A stretch of DNA of 64,000 nucleotides from Fidelibacterota bacterium (GCA_016934035.1 JAFGTP010000061.1:1-64000); one strand, 5' to 3'; numbered from the stretch's first letter, positions 1 to 9,031 are shown. The notes: a model not told the origin generated them from the letters alone. Translations and numbers: made by a program.

Positions 1-110
1 GGCGAAACTGGAAGAAACCAGCGGAACCTGGATTGCCATGGCGATATTCTCATTAAATCTGGCCACTGCTCTCCGGAGGCTTTTATTTTCTTATTTTTTT
101 CTGATCACTT

Positions 111-346
111 TTAGACTAAAAATGACCGTAATTTCATATTTGATCCGGAATAAAAGGTAAATTCTATGTCAATGCTGAAAGATTTGCTTTTTTCAGGAAA
201 CCCTATGTATAAGCTCGTAATCTGTAATAACTGATGTTCGATAATATCCTTGCAGCGTTTTCTTCATTTTTGAAATTTAAGCCACGTTCTCTCAATCTGG
301 ATATTTGATGAGAAATTAACAGGGGAGGTTTTGTAAATTTTTTCAT
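111..346 (-). pseudogene. Abi_2 (AbiD/AbiF-like) abortive-infection gene remnant
   Basis: On the minus strand an ATG at 346, preceded by an AAAGG site about 7 nt upstream, opens a 47-residue frame starting 'MKKFTKPPLLISHQI' and reaching 'LSNISYYRLRAYT', where it hits TAG at 205-203. That is the N-terminus of Abi_2-family proteins, which normally continue with YPFQ and run to roughly 300 residues. Just past the stop another frame continues with weakly family-like text ('EKSKSF', 'NMKLRSFL') until a stop at 113-111, so the gene looks frameshifted and truncated. The family acts in abortive infection against phage; this copy should be inactive. The rest of 1-479 holds no gene I can support: 1-110 has only short open frames, and 347-479 is the upstream region with a spaced inverted repeat (ACCCATC ... 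GATGGGT). Confidence 0.55.
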
Positions 347-479
347 TTTATTGCCTTTTAATAATCGAAAACCCATCCGGGTGCGCTGATCTGACGGGAA
401 GCGTGATGGGTATTATTGTTGTAAATATATTTGATATAAATGATATTTTCTACAATTTTTAATAATTATTTAACATTTT

Positions 480-1016
480 TTAAAGTTTAAACATTTTTCC
501 CTGCAATTGGTGCTTATAGCGAATTCTGATTTTCATCATGAAATCATAATAGTAATCATGCTTGAAATCCAGAAATGCCCAGGGATAGGGTGAAAATTTA
601 CCCTTTGAATAGAAAAGCGCAGGATCAGCCCAGATTCCCTTGCCGATGTAAACCTTGTTGGCGCAATATTTCGCAGAACCTAAAACCACTTTGTTGAAGT
701 CCATATAGCCGATATCAAGGTTGACTTTGCGGTTGCCACCAATGGCCAGTTCATCTTCAATGTCATTGCACATCAGTTTGGCGTCTGCCAGGAACAGCGG
801 GTCTTCCAGTTTGAGCAGTGAAAATATGCGACGATAAATTTTCTCGCCCATTTCATCTTCATAGTAGTCTGTGCCACCAAAAGGATAATCTTCGCTCATG
901 AGGTCAATTTCTGAAAAGCGTTCTTCGACGATTTGGCAGCTCTTCTGGAGCAATTCTTCTGAAGAATGTAAGGCCCCGATAAAGTATTTGACTGGTGTGA
1001 CTTCCTGGGGTTTCAT
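480..1016 (-). CDS. DUF4416 family protein
   Basis: A 178-residue cytoplasmic protein of the DUF4416 family, whose biochemical role is unknown. The family pattern is visible throughout: 'PVKYFIGALHS' near the N-terminus, 'YPFGGTDYYEDEMG' in the middle, then 'RKVNLDIGYMDFNKVVLGS' and a conserved tail with 'GKGIWADPALFYSKGKF'. I start it at the ATG at 1016 because AGGAG lies 7 nt upstream and the family motif begins right after. A longer in-frame reading to 1133 adds 39 residues of non-homologous sequence and is rejected. It lies 104 nt downstream of the acetyltransferase-like gene on the same strand, so the two may be cotranscribed. No signal peptide or membrane segment is seen. Confidence 0.85.
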   Translation of the reverse strand: MKPQEVTPVKYFIGALHSSEELLQKSCQIVEERFSEIDLMSEDYPFGGTDYYEDEMGEKIYRRIFSLLKLEDPLFLADAKLMCNDIEDELAIGGNRKVNLDIGYMDFNKVVLGSAKYCANKVYIGKGIWADPALFYSKGKFSPYPWAFLDFKHDYYYDFMMKIRIRYKHQLQGKMFKL

Positions 1017-1120
1017 AGTCTGGCTCCTGAGTTTGTTTTTGCTACTTTGTTTTAGGGTACTGGCCTTTTGGCAACCGATTGCTGAAAACCGATAACTGAT
1101 ACCTGATAATCGTTCACCGG

Positions 1121-1960
1121 TCATTCCACCCAATCGGGTGCCCTGTATCCAAGTTCTTTATCATGATGTAAATTATCCAGCAAGGCCTCTTTGGCTTTTT
1201 GAATGATGGCCCGGGGAATGCCAAAATGTTCCTGAATGACAAAGGATAAGTCCTCATTGAATTTTCCTTTGATTTTTTGGGTTGAGGATTCTTTTTTCAG
1301 ATAATTATTGTGAATGTAAAGAAATTCATCTTCGGTTTTTCGCGAGAGGACGATACCATGCATGGTCATCCAGTGAAAGGACTGGTCCCAGTATTTCAGA
1401 TATTCTGCAAAAGTCACGGCCCGGTTTTCAAAGGAATAGCGCCAGATTTTATTTCCGGACTTGAATGAAAAAAGTGTAAACCTGTTTGCCCTTTCTTCAG
1501 GTTCCAAAAAAACAGAATCCATACTTAATTGCAACTGGTCGATTCGTAGAGGATACTTTAGTAAATAACCCGGATCCAGCAGATACTGTCCGCCCTGAAA
1601 ATTTAATCGCAAAGCGGTGTGGGTATTGTTCCCGGAATTCATATCCGCCAGGATTAGATCGGTGTCATACTGAAAATAATCCATGATTTTTTTCAGATAG
1701 AAAGTCAGGGAAAAGCAGGTGCCACCCAATCGGAAACTTTCATAATCATCAATGATATTGCCGGGATGGCGAAAAACTGGTTGGTCAAAATTTTTATGGA
1801 GCAGCAGGATTTTGCTGAGATTTTCATAGGGAAAAAGGGCAAAACTGCCGAGGATTTGGCTCACATGGGCCAGGGACTGGTTTACAATGGGAATACCAAA
1901 CCTTTTGACAAAATGTTCAACTTCAGCAATAAATTTATTATGTTCCAATATTCCAGTCAT
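1121..1960 (-). CDS. Arylamine N-acetyltransferase-like protein
   Basis: About 279 residues, the usual NAT length. The family transfers acetyl from acetyl-CoA to arylamines through a Cys-His-Asp triad. Here the triad can be placed, numbering from the ATG at 1960, at Cys82 in 'RLGGTCFSL' (family RGGxCxE/S), His114 in 'NNTHTALRL' and Asp129 in 'LLDPGY'. The C-terminal half is divergent, so the substrate may not be an arylamine; related enzymes load acyl groups during macrolactam synthesis. The start is uncertain: a TTG at 1999 would add 13 residues, and neither start has a strong Shine-Dalgarno. No export signal is visible, so it is probably cytoplasmic. It is divergent from the isochorismatase gene at 2137. 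Confidence 0.7.
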   Translation of the reverse strand: MTGILEHNKFIAEVEHFVKRFGIPIVNQSLAHVSQILGSFALFPYENLSKILLLHKNFDQPVFRHPGNIIDDYESFRLGGTCFSLTFYLKKIMDYFQYDTDLILADMNSGNNTHTALRLNFQGGQYLLDPGYLLKYPLRIDQLQLSMDSVFLEPEERANRFTLFSFKSGNKIWRYSFENRAVTFAEYLKYWDQSFHWMTMHGIVLSRKTEDEFLYIHNNYLKKESSTQKIKGKFNEDLSFVIQEHFGIPRAIIQKAKEALLDNLHHDKELGYRAPDWVE

Positions 1961-2136
1961 ATCAGCCGTTAGTATACTTTTTTCTATACAGATAATCAAG
2001 AGATTATAAGTCCGCTTGAAAATTAATATGTTAAAAAAAAGAAAATGGTCCTTTTGTCCGGGATAAAAAGTTTGCAGAACATTTTGGAAACAATTGGATT
2101 TATATTATGTTATGTTATTGTTTACATGGAGAAAAA

Positions 2137-2796
2137 ATGATGAAAAAAATAATGATATTTCTAGGAGGCCTGCTCCTCGCGGCTGTGATCATAATGGTCA
2201 TCCTGATGGTGATCTACATAAAATCCTCTGCAAAAGTGACAACGGGAATCCCCATTCCGCAATATAATCAGATCAAATCCGCCCTTTTGGTCATCGATAT
2301 TCAGGAAGCCCTGACCGGAAAACTTTCCTATGAGCACAGTTTTCAAAACCAGTCTTCCGGCCTCTTATTTCGTGTCAACAGGGCTATAGATTCTGCTGAA
2401 GTCAGGAATATACCTGTCGTTTACATCGTCAATGAGATCACGCATCCCCTGATCAATATGCTTAACAGTTCCATGAAAAAAGGCACTCCCGGAACAGCGC
2501 CCGACAGCCGTCTCAAAAGGGTGTCTGAACTTATTTTTACCAAAGACAAACAGGATGCTTTCACAAATCCTGAACTGGATGCATTTTTGGTAAAAAACCA
2601 GATCAACAGACTATACATCACCGGGCTGGATGCTGCTTATTGTGTCAAAAGCACTGTCCTGGGCGCCCTGAATAGAAATTATGATGTGATTTTAATCGAA
2701 GATGGAATTATTTCCAAGTCGGACATGGACAGACAGGCAGCCCTGGAAGAATTAAAAAACCGGGGAGCAACAGCGATCAGGGTTGAGGATTTCTAA
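2137..2796 (+). CDS. Membrane-anchored isochorismatase-family cysteine hydrolase
   Basis: A 219-residue protein with one N-terminal hydrophobic segment (residues 5-28) followed by an isochorismatase-like fold. The catalytic triad of the family is recognisable: Asp54 in 'ALLVIDIQEA', a lysine at 136 or 138 in 'FTKDKQDAF', and Cys169 in 'TGLDAAYCVKST'. Family members hydrolyse small amides or isochorismate (nicotinamidase, N-carbamoylsarcosine amidase and relatives); the substrate cannot be told from sequence. The hydrophobic N-terminus puts the catalytic domain outside the cytoplasm, which is unusual for the family. The ATG at 2137 is preceded by GGAG (2128-2131); the ATG at 2140 is equally possible, while the ATG at 2107 has no ribosome site. 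The next gene starts 37 nt downstream, suggesting an operon with the permease. Confidence 0.8.
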   Translation: MMKKIMIFLGGLLLAAVIIMVILMVIYIKSSAKVTTGIPIPQYNQIKSALLVIDIQEALTGKLSYEHSFQNQSSGLLFRVNRAIDSAEVRNIPVVYIVNEITHPLINMLNSSMKKGTPGTAPDSRLKRVSELIFTKDKQDAFTNPELDAFLVKNQINRLYITGLDAAYCVKSTVLGALNRNYDVILIEDGIISKSDMDRQAALEELKNRGATAIRVEDF

Positions 2797-2833
2797 TTTG
2801 AGGAAAATCAAAAAAATAGAGAGCAGGAATACC

Positions 2834-4669
2834 ATGAGTTTAAAAAAAACAATTTCAACTTTTGACATATTTTGCATTGCTTCCGGAGTGATGATCAGTT
2901 CCGGAATTTTTATCCTGCCGGGTATTGCTTTTGGAAAGACCGGCCCTTCGGTATTCTTATCCTATGCCCTGGCCGGTTTCGCGGCCCTGATCGGTGTTTT
3001 CAGTATTATTGAATTGAGCACTGCCATGCCAAAATCCGGTGGCGATTATTATTTTATTAATCGCAGCTTCGGGCCCTTACCCGGCTTGATTACAGGCATC
3101 TTCAGTTGGTTCTCTCTCTCTTTCAAAACTGCTTTTGCCATCTTTGGCATTGCGGAAATTTTATTTACGATGACCGGCTATAACCTGTTTTTGCTGGCTG
3201 TGGCAGTGACCCTGCTGTTTGTTTTGTTAAATATTCTTGGGATCGATTTCGCGGCTAAATTTGAGGTGATCATTGTAGTGGGACTGTTGTCTATCATGTT
3301 GCTCTACATCATTGCCGGAATTACCCAGGTTGATATCCTGAAGTTCAATGACTTTGCGCCTCATGGGACCAATGCGATTTTTTTGACTTCAGGATTTGTT
3401 TTTGTCAGTTTTGGCGGGCTGCTTAATGTTGCCAGCCTGAGCGGGGAAGTGGAAGACCCCAAGCGGTCCATTCCGCGAGGCCTCATATCCTCCGTGATCA
3501 TTGTCACGATAATTTATTCGCTGCTCCTGATTGTCCTGGTTGGTACCTCCGAGCCCGGGAAACTGATGGGCTCTTTGACGCCGGTGGCCGATTCTGCCAG
3601 TAGTTTTTTAGGAAATTTCGGGTACACCATTGTAATTATTGCAGCTTTCCTGGCCTTTATCTCTACTGCCAATGCCGGAATCATGTCGGCGTCCCGCTAT
3701 CCTGTAGCCTTGGGAAATGATAATCTGCTACCGGAAGTATTCAGTAAAACCAACAAAAGATTCAAGACGCCTGTTTTTGCGATTCTTCTGACTGGCGTGG
3801 TCATCATTGTATCCCTGCTTTTGGAACTGAATACACTTGTCAAAATCGCATCGTCGATTATTTTATCTTCCTATATTTTGACCAATATTGCGGTGATCAT
3901 TATTCGTGAAAGTAAAGTCCAGAATTACCAGCCCAGTTTTCGCGTTCCCTTTTATCCGTGGATTCAGATCATTTCGGTCCTTTTATTTATTGTATTGTTG
4001 CTGGAAGTTGGCATGGCTGCCCTGGAAACCATCGGCGTCATTATTGCCATCAGTCTGGTGGTCTATTTTGTTTATGGTCGAAAGGGATATACTAAAGAAT
4101 ACGCCTTGTTGTACCTGATCGAGCGTATTATGAATAAAACACTGACTTCCAATGATCTTGAGGATGAACTGAAAGAAATAATCCACAATCGGGATGATAT
4201 TGTCGAAGACAGGTTTCATAGGCTGGTCAATGACAGTTTTGTCCTGGATATTGAAGCAGGGCTGACCTATCCGGAATTATTTGGAAAAATTGCCGGGCAG
4301 TGGAAAAATTCGTTCAGTATCAGTAATGAAAAAATTCTGGAACTTCTGATCGAAAGAGAACAGGAGTCCAGCACAGCAATTACATCCTTTCTGGCAATTC
4401 CGCATATTATCATTGATGGTGAAAAACAATTTAAAATGATCATCATCCGTAGTCACCAGGGAATCGATTTCGGTCCGGGCCACGAGAAAATAAAGGCAAT
4501 TTTTGTCCTTGCCGGCACCAAAGATGAAAGACAATTCCACCTCCAGTCTCTCTCCGCAATTGCACAGATCACCCAAAGTCGGAATTTTGAAAAAATGTGG
4601 CTGGCTGCCAAAAATGAGAACAGTTTGAAAGATATTTGTCTGTTAAGCGAGCGAAAACGAATCAAATAA
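2834..4669 (+). CDS. APC-family amino acid permease with C-terminal PTS-EIIA-like domain
   Basis: A 611-residue inner-membrane transporter. The first ~420 residues hold about twelve hydrophobic segments and the APC signature near the start ('IASGVMISSGIFILPG'), typical of proton- or sodium-coupled amino acid carriers. After a linker, roughly residues 460-595 resemble a fructose-type PTS IIA domain, with 'SSTAITSFLAIPH' placing His524 at the position phosphorylated in IIA/PtsN proteins, followed by 'GIDFG' and 'IFVLAGTKDERQFHLQSL'. Such a tail suggests that transport is controlled by PTS phosphorylation or works as a ligand-binding regulator; this is inference. The start at 2834 has AGGA 7 nt upstream; a TTG at 2783 overlapping the previous gene is less likely. 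The transported amino acid is unknown. Confidence 0.85.
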   Translation: MSLKKTISTFDIFCIASGVMISSGIFILPGIAFGKTGPSVFLSYALAGFAALIGVFSIIELSTAMPKSGGDYYFINRSFGPLPGLITGIFSWFSLSFKTAFAIFGIAEILFTMTGYNLFLLAVAVTLLFVLLNILGIDFAAKFEVIIVVGLLSIMLLYIIAGITQVDILKFNDFAPHGTNAIFLTSGFVFVSFGGLLNVASLSGEVEDPKRSIPRGLISSVIIVTIIYSLLLIVLVGTSEPGKLMGSLTPVADSASSFLGNFGYTIVIIAAFLAFISTANAGIMSASRYPVALGNDNLLPEVFSKTNKRFKTPVFAILLTGVVIIVSLLLELNTLVKIASSIILSSYILTNIAVIIIRESKVQNYQPSFRVPFYPWIQIISVLLFIVLLLEVGMAALETIGVIIAISLVVYFVYGRKGYTKEYALLYLIERIMNKTLTSNDLEDELKEIIHNRDDIVEDRFHRLVNDSFVLDIEAGLTYPELFGKIAGQWKNSFSISNEKILELLIEREQESSTAITSFLAIPHIIIDGEKQFKMIIIRSHQGIDFGPGHEKIKAIFVLAGTKDERQFHLQSLSAIAQITQSRNFEKMWLAAKNENSLKDICLLSERKRIK

Positions 4670-4771
4670 TTGAGATTTTATTGAAATATCAGAAACATGA
4701 GAATTATTGGCACCCGGTTTGAATAATCCAATATAATTTTAGAATTTTAAGTAATCAGAGTAGAGGTTGGA

Positions 4772-6346
4772 TTGTTCAAAAAGTCATTAGTGGTTCTGAT
4801 TGTTTTCCTTCTTATCCTGTTTGCAGATCAAAGGGACAGAACAGAAGTCCATGACCCAATAAAACATTATCTTGAGAAGGCCAATATTTGCCTGACCGGC
4901 GATCATGATAGCATTCCTGATTATGTCAAAAAAGCCTACAATGCTGCTTTTCAAACGGAAGATGACTCCATCATAAGTGAAGCTGTCTATGCCATTGGTG
5001 TTTTTTACCTGCAAATCGGTTTTGTTGATTCGGCTGAAGTTTATTTGAATCTTGCCCTGGAATGGGCAACCGGACTTAATGATTCCACCCTCCTTGGAAA
5101 AACAAAAAACCAGATGGCGCGAATTTTTTGGCATCGGTCGGATAATATCAAAGCCAAAGAAACTTATGAAGAGGCCATTGCGATTCATGAAAAACAAAAA
5201 AATTATGTGGAACTGGGAAAGGCTTACACCAACCTGGCCAATCTTTATACCCGGTGGGGAGACTACAATCAGGCTGTCAATCTTTTTATGCAGGCTCTGG
5301 AAAGCTATGTTGAGACTGATTTTATAGAAGGGGTTGCATGGCTCAATTTTTCCATGGGGATTTTATATAAAAGAGTGGGTGAATATGAGCAGGCCCTTGA
5401 CTACGTCAAAAATGCCCTGAACACCTATGAAAAAATATCATTCAAAACCCTGGATAGCACCGGTATTCGTATTTGTTACCACCAGTTGGGTGATCTTTAT
5501 ACCCATTATCTGGATAGCCTGGAGTTGGGTTTAAAATACCAACTGAAAGCTTTGCGTCTGGCAGAAAAGACCCAGTTACAAGTTTCCATTGCAGATGGCC
5601 TGGCTGGTGTGGGTCAAACCTATTACAAAATGGGAAATCTGGACCTGGCAGAAGAATATTTATTACGTTCCTACAACTACCGTGTGCAGGAAAATATGAA
5701 GTCCGGTACGGCCAGCAATATGAAATTTCTTGGTCTCATTGAAAAGGAGAATGGCAATTTTGCCAAAGCTGAAGATTACTATAAGCGAGGGTACCGAATT
5801 GCTCAGGAAATAAACTATAATCATATCATCAATGATATCAATAAGGCTTTTTCTGAATTATATGAAAAACAGGGTAAATTTGAATTATCACTTAAATATC
5901 TGCAAAGGTATTTGGCTTTAAAAGACAGTATTCTGAATACCGAAACCACCAATAAGGTCGCCTCAGCCAATCTGAAATATGAGATTGAAAAAAAAATCAG
6001 AGAAAACGACCTGTTGACCCAACAGAATAAAATACAGCAATTACAGATTGAACAGGTTCGGCTGATGAGAAATTTTCTTCTGATCCTTGTCATTCTTGCC
6101 TTGCTTGCCATTGGCTTTACGGTCTTTTTGTATTTCAAACAGAAGCAGATCAAAACCCTGCATGGATTGATACCTATCTGTGCAAAATGCAAACGAATTC
6201 GCAATGATGAGGGCTATTATGAAAAACTGGAACTTTATATTTCACAGCACACTGATGCAGATTTTTCCCATGGACTTTGCCCCGATTGCCTGAAAGAATT
6301 GGAACCCGAACTTTATCATATCATGAAAAAGGAAGGATCAATATAG
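4772..6346 (+). CDS. TPR receptor-like protein with transmembrane helix and CxxC zinc-type tail (copy A)
   Basis: 524 residues starting with TTG (GAGG at 4763-4766 supports it). An N-terminal hydrophobic signal or anchor is followed by about eight tetratricopeptide-type repeats ('ALNTYEKI', 'AEEYLLRSYNYR', 'AEDYYKRGYRIA'), then a predicted coiled coil (around residues 390-430), a single membrane helix ('FLLILVILALLAIGFTVFLY') and a short tail. The tail holds Cys470-x2-Cys473 and Cys503-x2-Cys506 around 'RIRNDEGYYEKLELYI' and 'SHGLCPDCL'. The same tail is known after PAS, GAF or receiver domains. The layout copies TPR sensor histidine kinases but has no kinase domain, so the TPRs are probably periplasmic and the likely zinc-binding tail cytoplasmic. 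Function unknown. It is followed by a paralogue with the same layout. Confidence 0.8.
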   Translation: MFKKSLVVLIVFLLILFADQRDRTEVHDPIKHYLEKANICLTGDHDSIPDYVKKAYNAAFQTEDDSIISEAVYAIGVFYLQIGFVDSAEVYLNLALEWATGLNDSTLLGKTKNQMARIFWHRSDNIKAKETYEEAIAIHEKQKNYVELGKAYTNLANLYTRWGDYNQAVNLFMQALESYVETDFIEGVAWLNFSMGILYKRVGEYEQALDYVKNALNTYEKISFKTLDSTGIRICYHQLGDLYTHYLDSLELGLKYQLKALRLAEKTQLQVSIADGLAGVGQTYYKMGNLDLAEEYLLRSYNYRVQENMKSGTASNMKFLGLIEKENGNFAKAEDYYKRGYRIAQEINYNHIINDINKAFSELYEKQGKFELSLKYLQRYLALKDSILNTETTNKVASANLKYEIEKKIRENDLLTQQNKIQQLQIEQVRLMRNFLLILVILALLAIGFTVFLYFKQKQIKTLHGLIPICAKCKRIRNDEGYYEKLELYISQHTDADFSHGLCPDCLKELEPELYHIMKKEGSI

Positions 6347-6431
6347 TCAATGTCTGAAACTGTTGCCTTGATATTGCCCGGTCAGCAAAATTTAAAATTT
6401 GATGAAAATATTCTTCCAATATGCAATAAAG

Positions 6432-8018
6432 ATGGTTGGAGATGTGAATAAAAAAATAAAAATAATTTTATGGGTGATAATCTTCGTGAGCGGTGCCAGT
6501 TCAAAAAATCCAACCGGCAATTACCTCGAAAAAGTAAAACAATATCATGAAATGGCGAAGACTTTTATCTACCGGGATAATGATAGTTTATTTTATTATA
6601 CTGACCTGGCAATTCAGACCGGAAAAGAATCCGGGGATCCACAGGTGGAGATAGATGCAATGTATCTGGTCGCTTTTGATTTTTCAAAGGCCGGATTCTA
6701 TGATACGACAAAAGTCCTGCTGGAAAGGGCCCTGAAAATGAGCGAAGAACAAATGGACATCGAACGAACAGCAAAAATAAAAAACCAATTGGGTCATATA
6801 TTGTGGCTGAAATCTGATAATGTCACGGCAAAAAGATATTTTGAAGATGCCATAGAAATATTTAAAAAAGTGGGAAATCAGGAAGAACTGGGTAAGGCTC
6901 TCAATAACCTGGCTTATTTCTATACCAAATGGGGCGAATACAAAAAAGCAATTGATCTCTATGTTCAGGCATTGGATGCTTTTGTCGCATCGGATTTTAT
7001 TGAAGGTGCGGCCTGGTTGAATTTTTCGATGGGTGTTCTATTCCAAAATGTCGGCGAATATGAGCAGGCCCTGAATTATATTCAGAATTCATTGAAAATG
7101 TATGGACAAATAGCCCGATTGAACCAGGATAGTACCGGTGTCAGAATGTGTTACAACCAGATGGGATATATTTACACGCACCATCTCGACAGTCTGGAAC
7201 TTGGTTTGGAATACCAATTGAAAGCTTTGAAACTGGCAGAAAAAACGAATTTGAAAATTGTTTTTGCCGATGCTTTGGCTGGAATTGGCGAGACCTATTA
7301 CAAAATGGGAAAATTGAACGAAGCCCGGGATAATATTCAGCGAGCCTATGATTATCGGGTATTGTCGGATATAAAATCCGGAACCGCCAGTAATCTGAAA
7401 TTCCTTGGCTACATTGAACGGGATAAAAAAAATTATTCAGAAGCTGAAAAATACTTTCTGCAAGCCAATGAATTGGCCAAAAAATTAAATTCCCGAAGCA
7501 ATATCAATGATCTGAATTTTGCCTTCTCCGGACTTTATGAAGAGCAAAAGCAGTATCGCAAAGCCTTGTCTTATCTGAAAAAATACAATGAATTAAGAGA
7601 CAGTATTTTGAGCAATGAAATTGCAAATACCGTAGTTTCGGCAAATCTGAAACATGAAATTGAAAAGAAAATCAGGGAAAATGATCTGCTAGCCCAACAA
7701 AACAAAATTCAGCAATTACAAATTGAACGGGTTCGGCTGATGAGAAACTATTTGCTGATTGTAGTCCTGCTTGCATTGTTTACCATAAGTATCACGATCT
7801 TTATGTATTTCAAACAAAAACAGATCAAAACCCTGCGAGGCTTAATCCCCATTTGTGCAAAATGCAAACGAATTCGAAATGATGAAGGTTATTATGAAAA
7901 ACTGGAGGTTTACATCGCACAGCATACCGAAGCTGGATTTTCTTATGGATTATGTCCGGATTGTCTAAAAACGATCAATCCGCAGCACAATCACGAAATA
8001 AAGGATGCCGACCGTTGA
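6432..8018 (+). CDS. TPR receptor-like protein with transmembrane helix and CxxC zinc-type tail (copy B)
   Basis: Paralogue of the preceding gene, alike over the whole length: N-terminal hydrophobic segment ('IILWVIIFVSGASS'), TPR array ('AKRYFEDAIEIFKKVG', 'AEKYFLQANELAKKL'), coiled coil, the junction 'QIERVRLMRNYLL', one membrane helix and a tail with CAKC and CPDC pairs. The strongest conservation between the copies is in the coiled coil, membrane helix and tail, suggesting that this output part is under selection while the sensor part varies. The start is uncertain: ATG 6432 is given, GTG 6444 lines up best with copy A, and TTG 6399/ATG 6402 are upstream. None has a well-spaced Shine-Dalgarno. 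It is convergent with the hydrolase gene, with only 2 nt between the stops. Most likely a tandem duplication. Confidence 0.78.
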   Translation: MVGDVNKKIKIILWVIIFVSGASSKNPTGNYLEKVKQYHEMAKTFIYRDNDSLFYYTDLAIQTGKESGDPQVEIDAMYLVAFDFSKAGFYDTTKVLLERALKMSEEQMDIERTAKIKNQLGHILWLKSDNVTAKRYFEDAIEIFKKVGNQEELGKALNNLAYFYTKWGEYKKAIDLYVQALDAFVASDFIEGAAWLNFSMGVLFQNVGEYEQALNYIQNSLKMYGQIARLNQDSTGVRMCYNQMGYIYTHHLDSLELGLEYQLKALKLAEKTNLKIVFADALAGIGETYYKMGKLNEARDNIQRAYDYRVLSDIKSGTASNLKFLGYIERDKKNYSEAEKYFLQANELAKKLNSRSNINDLNFAFSGLYEEQKQYRKALSYLKKYNELRDSILSNEIANTVVSANLKHEIEKKIRENDLLAQQNKIQQLQIERVRLMRNYLLIVVLLALFTISITIFMYFKQKQIKTLRGLIPICAKCKRIRNDEGYYEKLEVYIAQHTEAGFSYGLCPDCLKTINPQHNHEIKDADR

Positions 8019-8020
8019 AA

Positions 8021-9031
8021 TCAGTCGCCCTGACTTTCCAGAAATTTCGCAATATAACCCACAAAACTTTCCATATCACATCCGGGTGCCAGATGGCCGC
8101 ATTCATTGGAAAGCACAATCAGTTCTGATCCTGTCAGTTCCGCAAATTTTATGGCCGGGATCGGGTTGACGATCTGATCGGAATCCGAAACGATGATTAA
8201 TAATTGGGCTTTCACAGCCGCAGCCGCTTTTTCCAGTGAGCCGTCAAATTGTCGGGTGATATCGTGTTGCAACATGGCTTTGATCTGGCTAAGCCTGTTG
8301 GGAAGGGTAAAGGGTTTGGATTCACCGGCGGTAAATTGGGCATAATATTCTTCAAACTCGGAAGATGGAATATTTTTGGACAGGTAGGTTTGTGATCTGG
8401 CGAAAAAGGCTGTCAAAATATTCATAATTCGCTGGGTCTCACCTTCGGGAATTTGGTAATCCTGATGTAATGATATAATATCTTTTTCCAACATTAGCCA
8501 CATTTGATCAGAAGCGGTCCTCCGTGGAGAGCAGACATAGGGTATCGCCTTGTCCATGAAATTCGGATGATCCACGATCCATTGAAAGGTCTGAAAACTG
8601 CCCATGGACCCGCCGACAATGGCATAGACATGGTTGATCTTCAAATACTGGGTCAGCAGCAGGTATTCAGCTTTGACCATGTCCCTGATGGAATATTCTG
8701 GAAAATTACCACTGTAATTTGAAGGTGAAGAAGAGAGGCCATTTCCCAGAGCGTCAACACACAAAATCCAATATTTTTTCGGATTAATGAAATTATATTT
8801 TTCGATCAGGCCCACCAGATGTTCCGACAAGCCACCAAACCAGGTGGGGAAAAGAACAACATTGCTGGAATCTTTGTTCGGGGTGCCAATGGTCCGGTAG
8901 CCGATAATACAATCCTCAATGATCTCGCCCGATTCCAAAACCAGATTGCCGATACTGGCAAATCGCTGTGTGGTTTCATCTGCCCTGAGGGCTGTAGCAA
9001 AAAATAGTAAAATGAGTAGATATTTTTTCAT
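8021..9031 (-). CDS. Exported alpha/beta-fold hydrolase, MetX (homoserine O-acetyltransferase)-like
   Basis: 336 residues. The first 17 form a signal peptide ('KKYLLILLFFATALRA'). The remainder follows the alpha/beta hydrolase layout of the MetX group: 'DCIIGYRTIGT' early, 'ILCVDALGNGLSSSPS', nucleophile Ser142 in 'VGGSMGSFQ', an aspartate in 'IVSDSDQIVNP' and a histidine in 'NECGHLAPG'. Classical MetX proteins are cytoplasmic acyl-CoA transferases in methionine synthesis. An exported relative cannot use cytosolic acyl-CoA, so this is better called a hydrolase of unknown ester or amide substrate. The M20 gene lies 16 nt upstream of its start on the same strand, so the two are probably cotranscribed. 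Confidence 0.8.
   Translation of the reverse strand: MKKYLLILLFFATALRADETTQRFASIGNLVLESGEIIEDCIIGYRTIGTPNKDSSNVVLFPTWFGGLSEHLVGLIEKYNFINPKKYWILCVDALGNGLSSSPSNYSGNFPEYSIRDMVKAEYLLLTQYLKINHVYAIVGGSMGSFQTFQWIVDHPNFMDKAIPYVCSPRRTASDQMWLMLEKDIISLHQDYQIPEGETQRIMNILTAFFARSQTYLSKNIPSSEFEEYYAQFTAGESKPFTLPNRLSQIKAMLQHDITRQFDGSLEKAAAAVKAQLLIIVSDSDQIVNPIPAIKFAELTGSELIVLSNECGHLAPGCDMESFVGYIAKFLESQGD

Noticed and set aside
2-160. Plus-strand frame open at the left edge, 52 residues, hydrophobic
   Set aside because: It could be the end of a membrane protein, but I recognise no family, it is short, and it overlaps the Abi_2 remnant on the other strand.
1017-1133. N-terminal extension of the DUF4416 protein
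   Set aside because: The added 39 residues do not look like the family, and the ATG at 1016 has a good AGGAG site.
4900-7600. Repeated DNA in the two TPR genes as a possible CRISPR or tandem repeat array
   Set aside because: The repeats are degenerate 34-residue protein repeats and a gene duplication; no regular short direct repeats with spacers were seen anywhere in the window.
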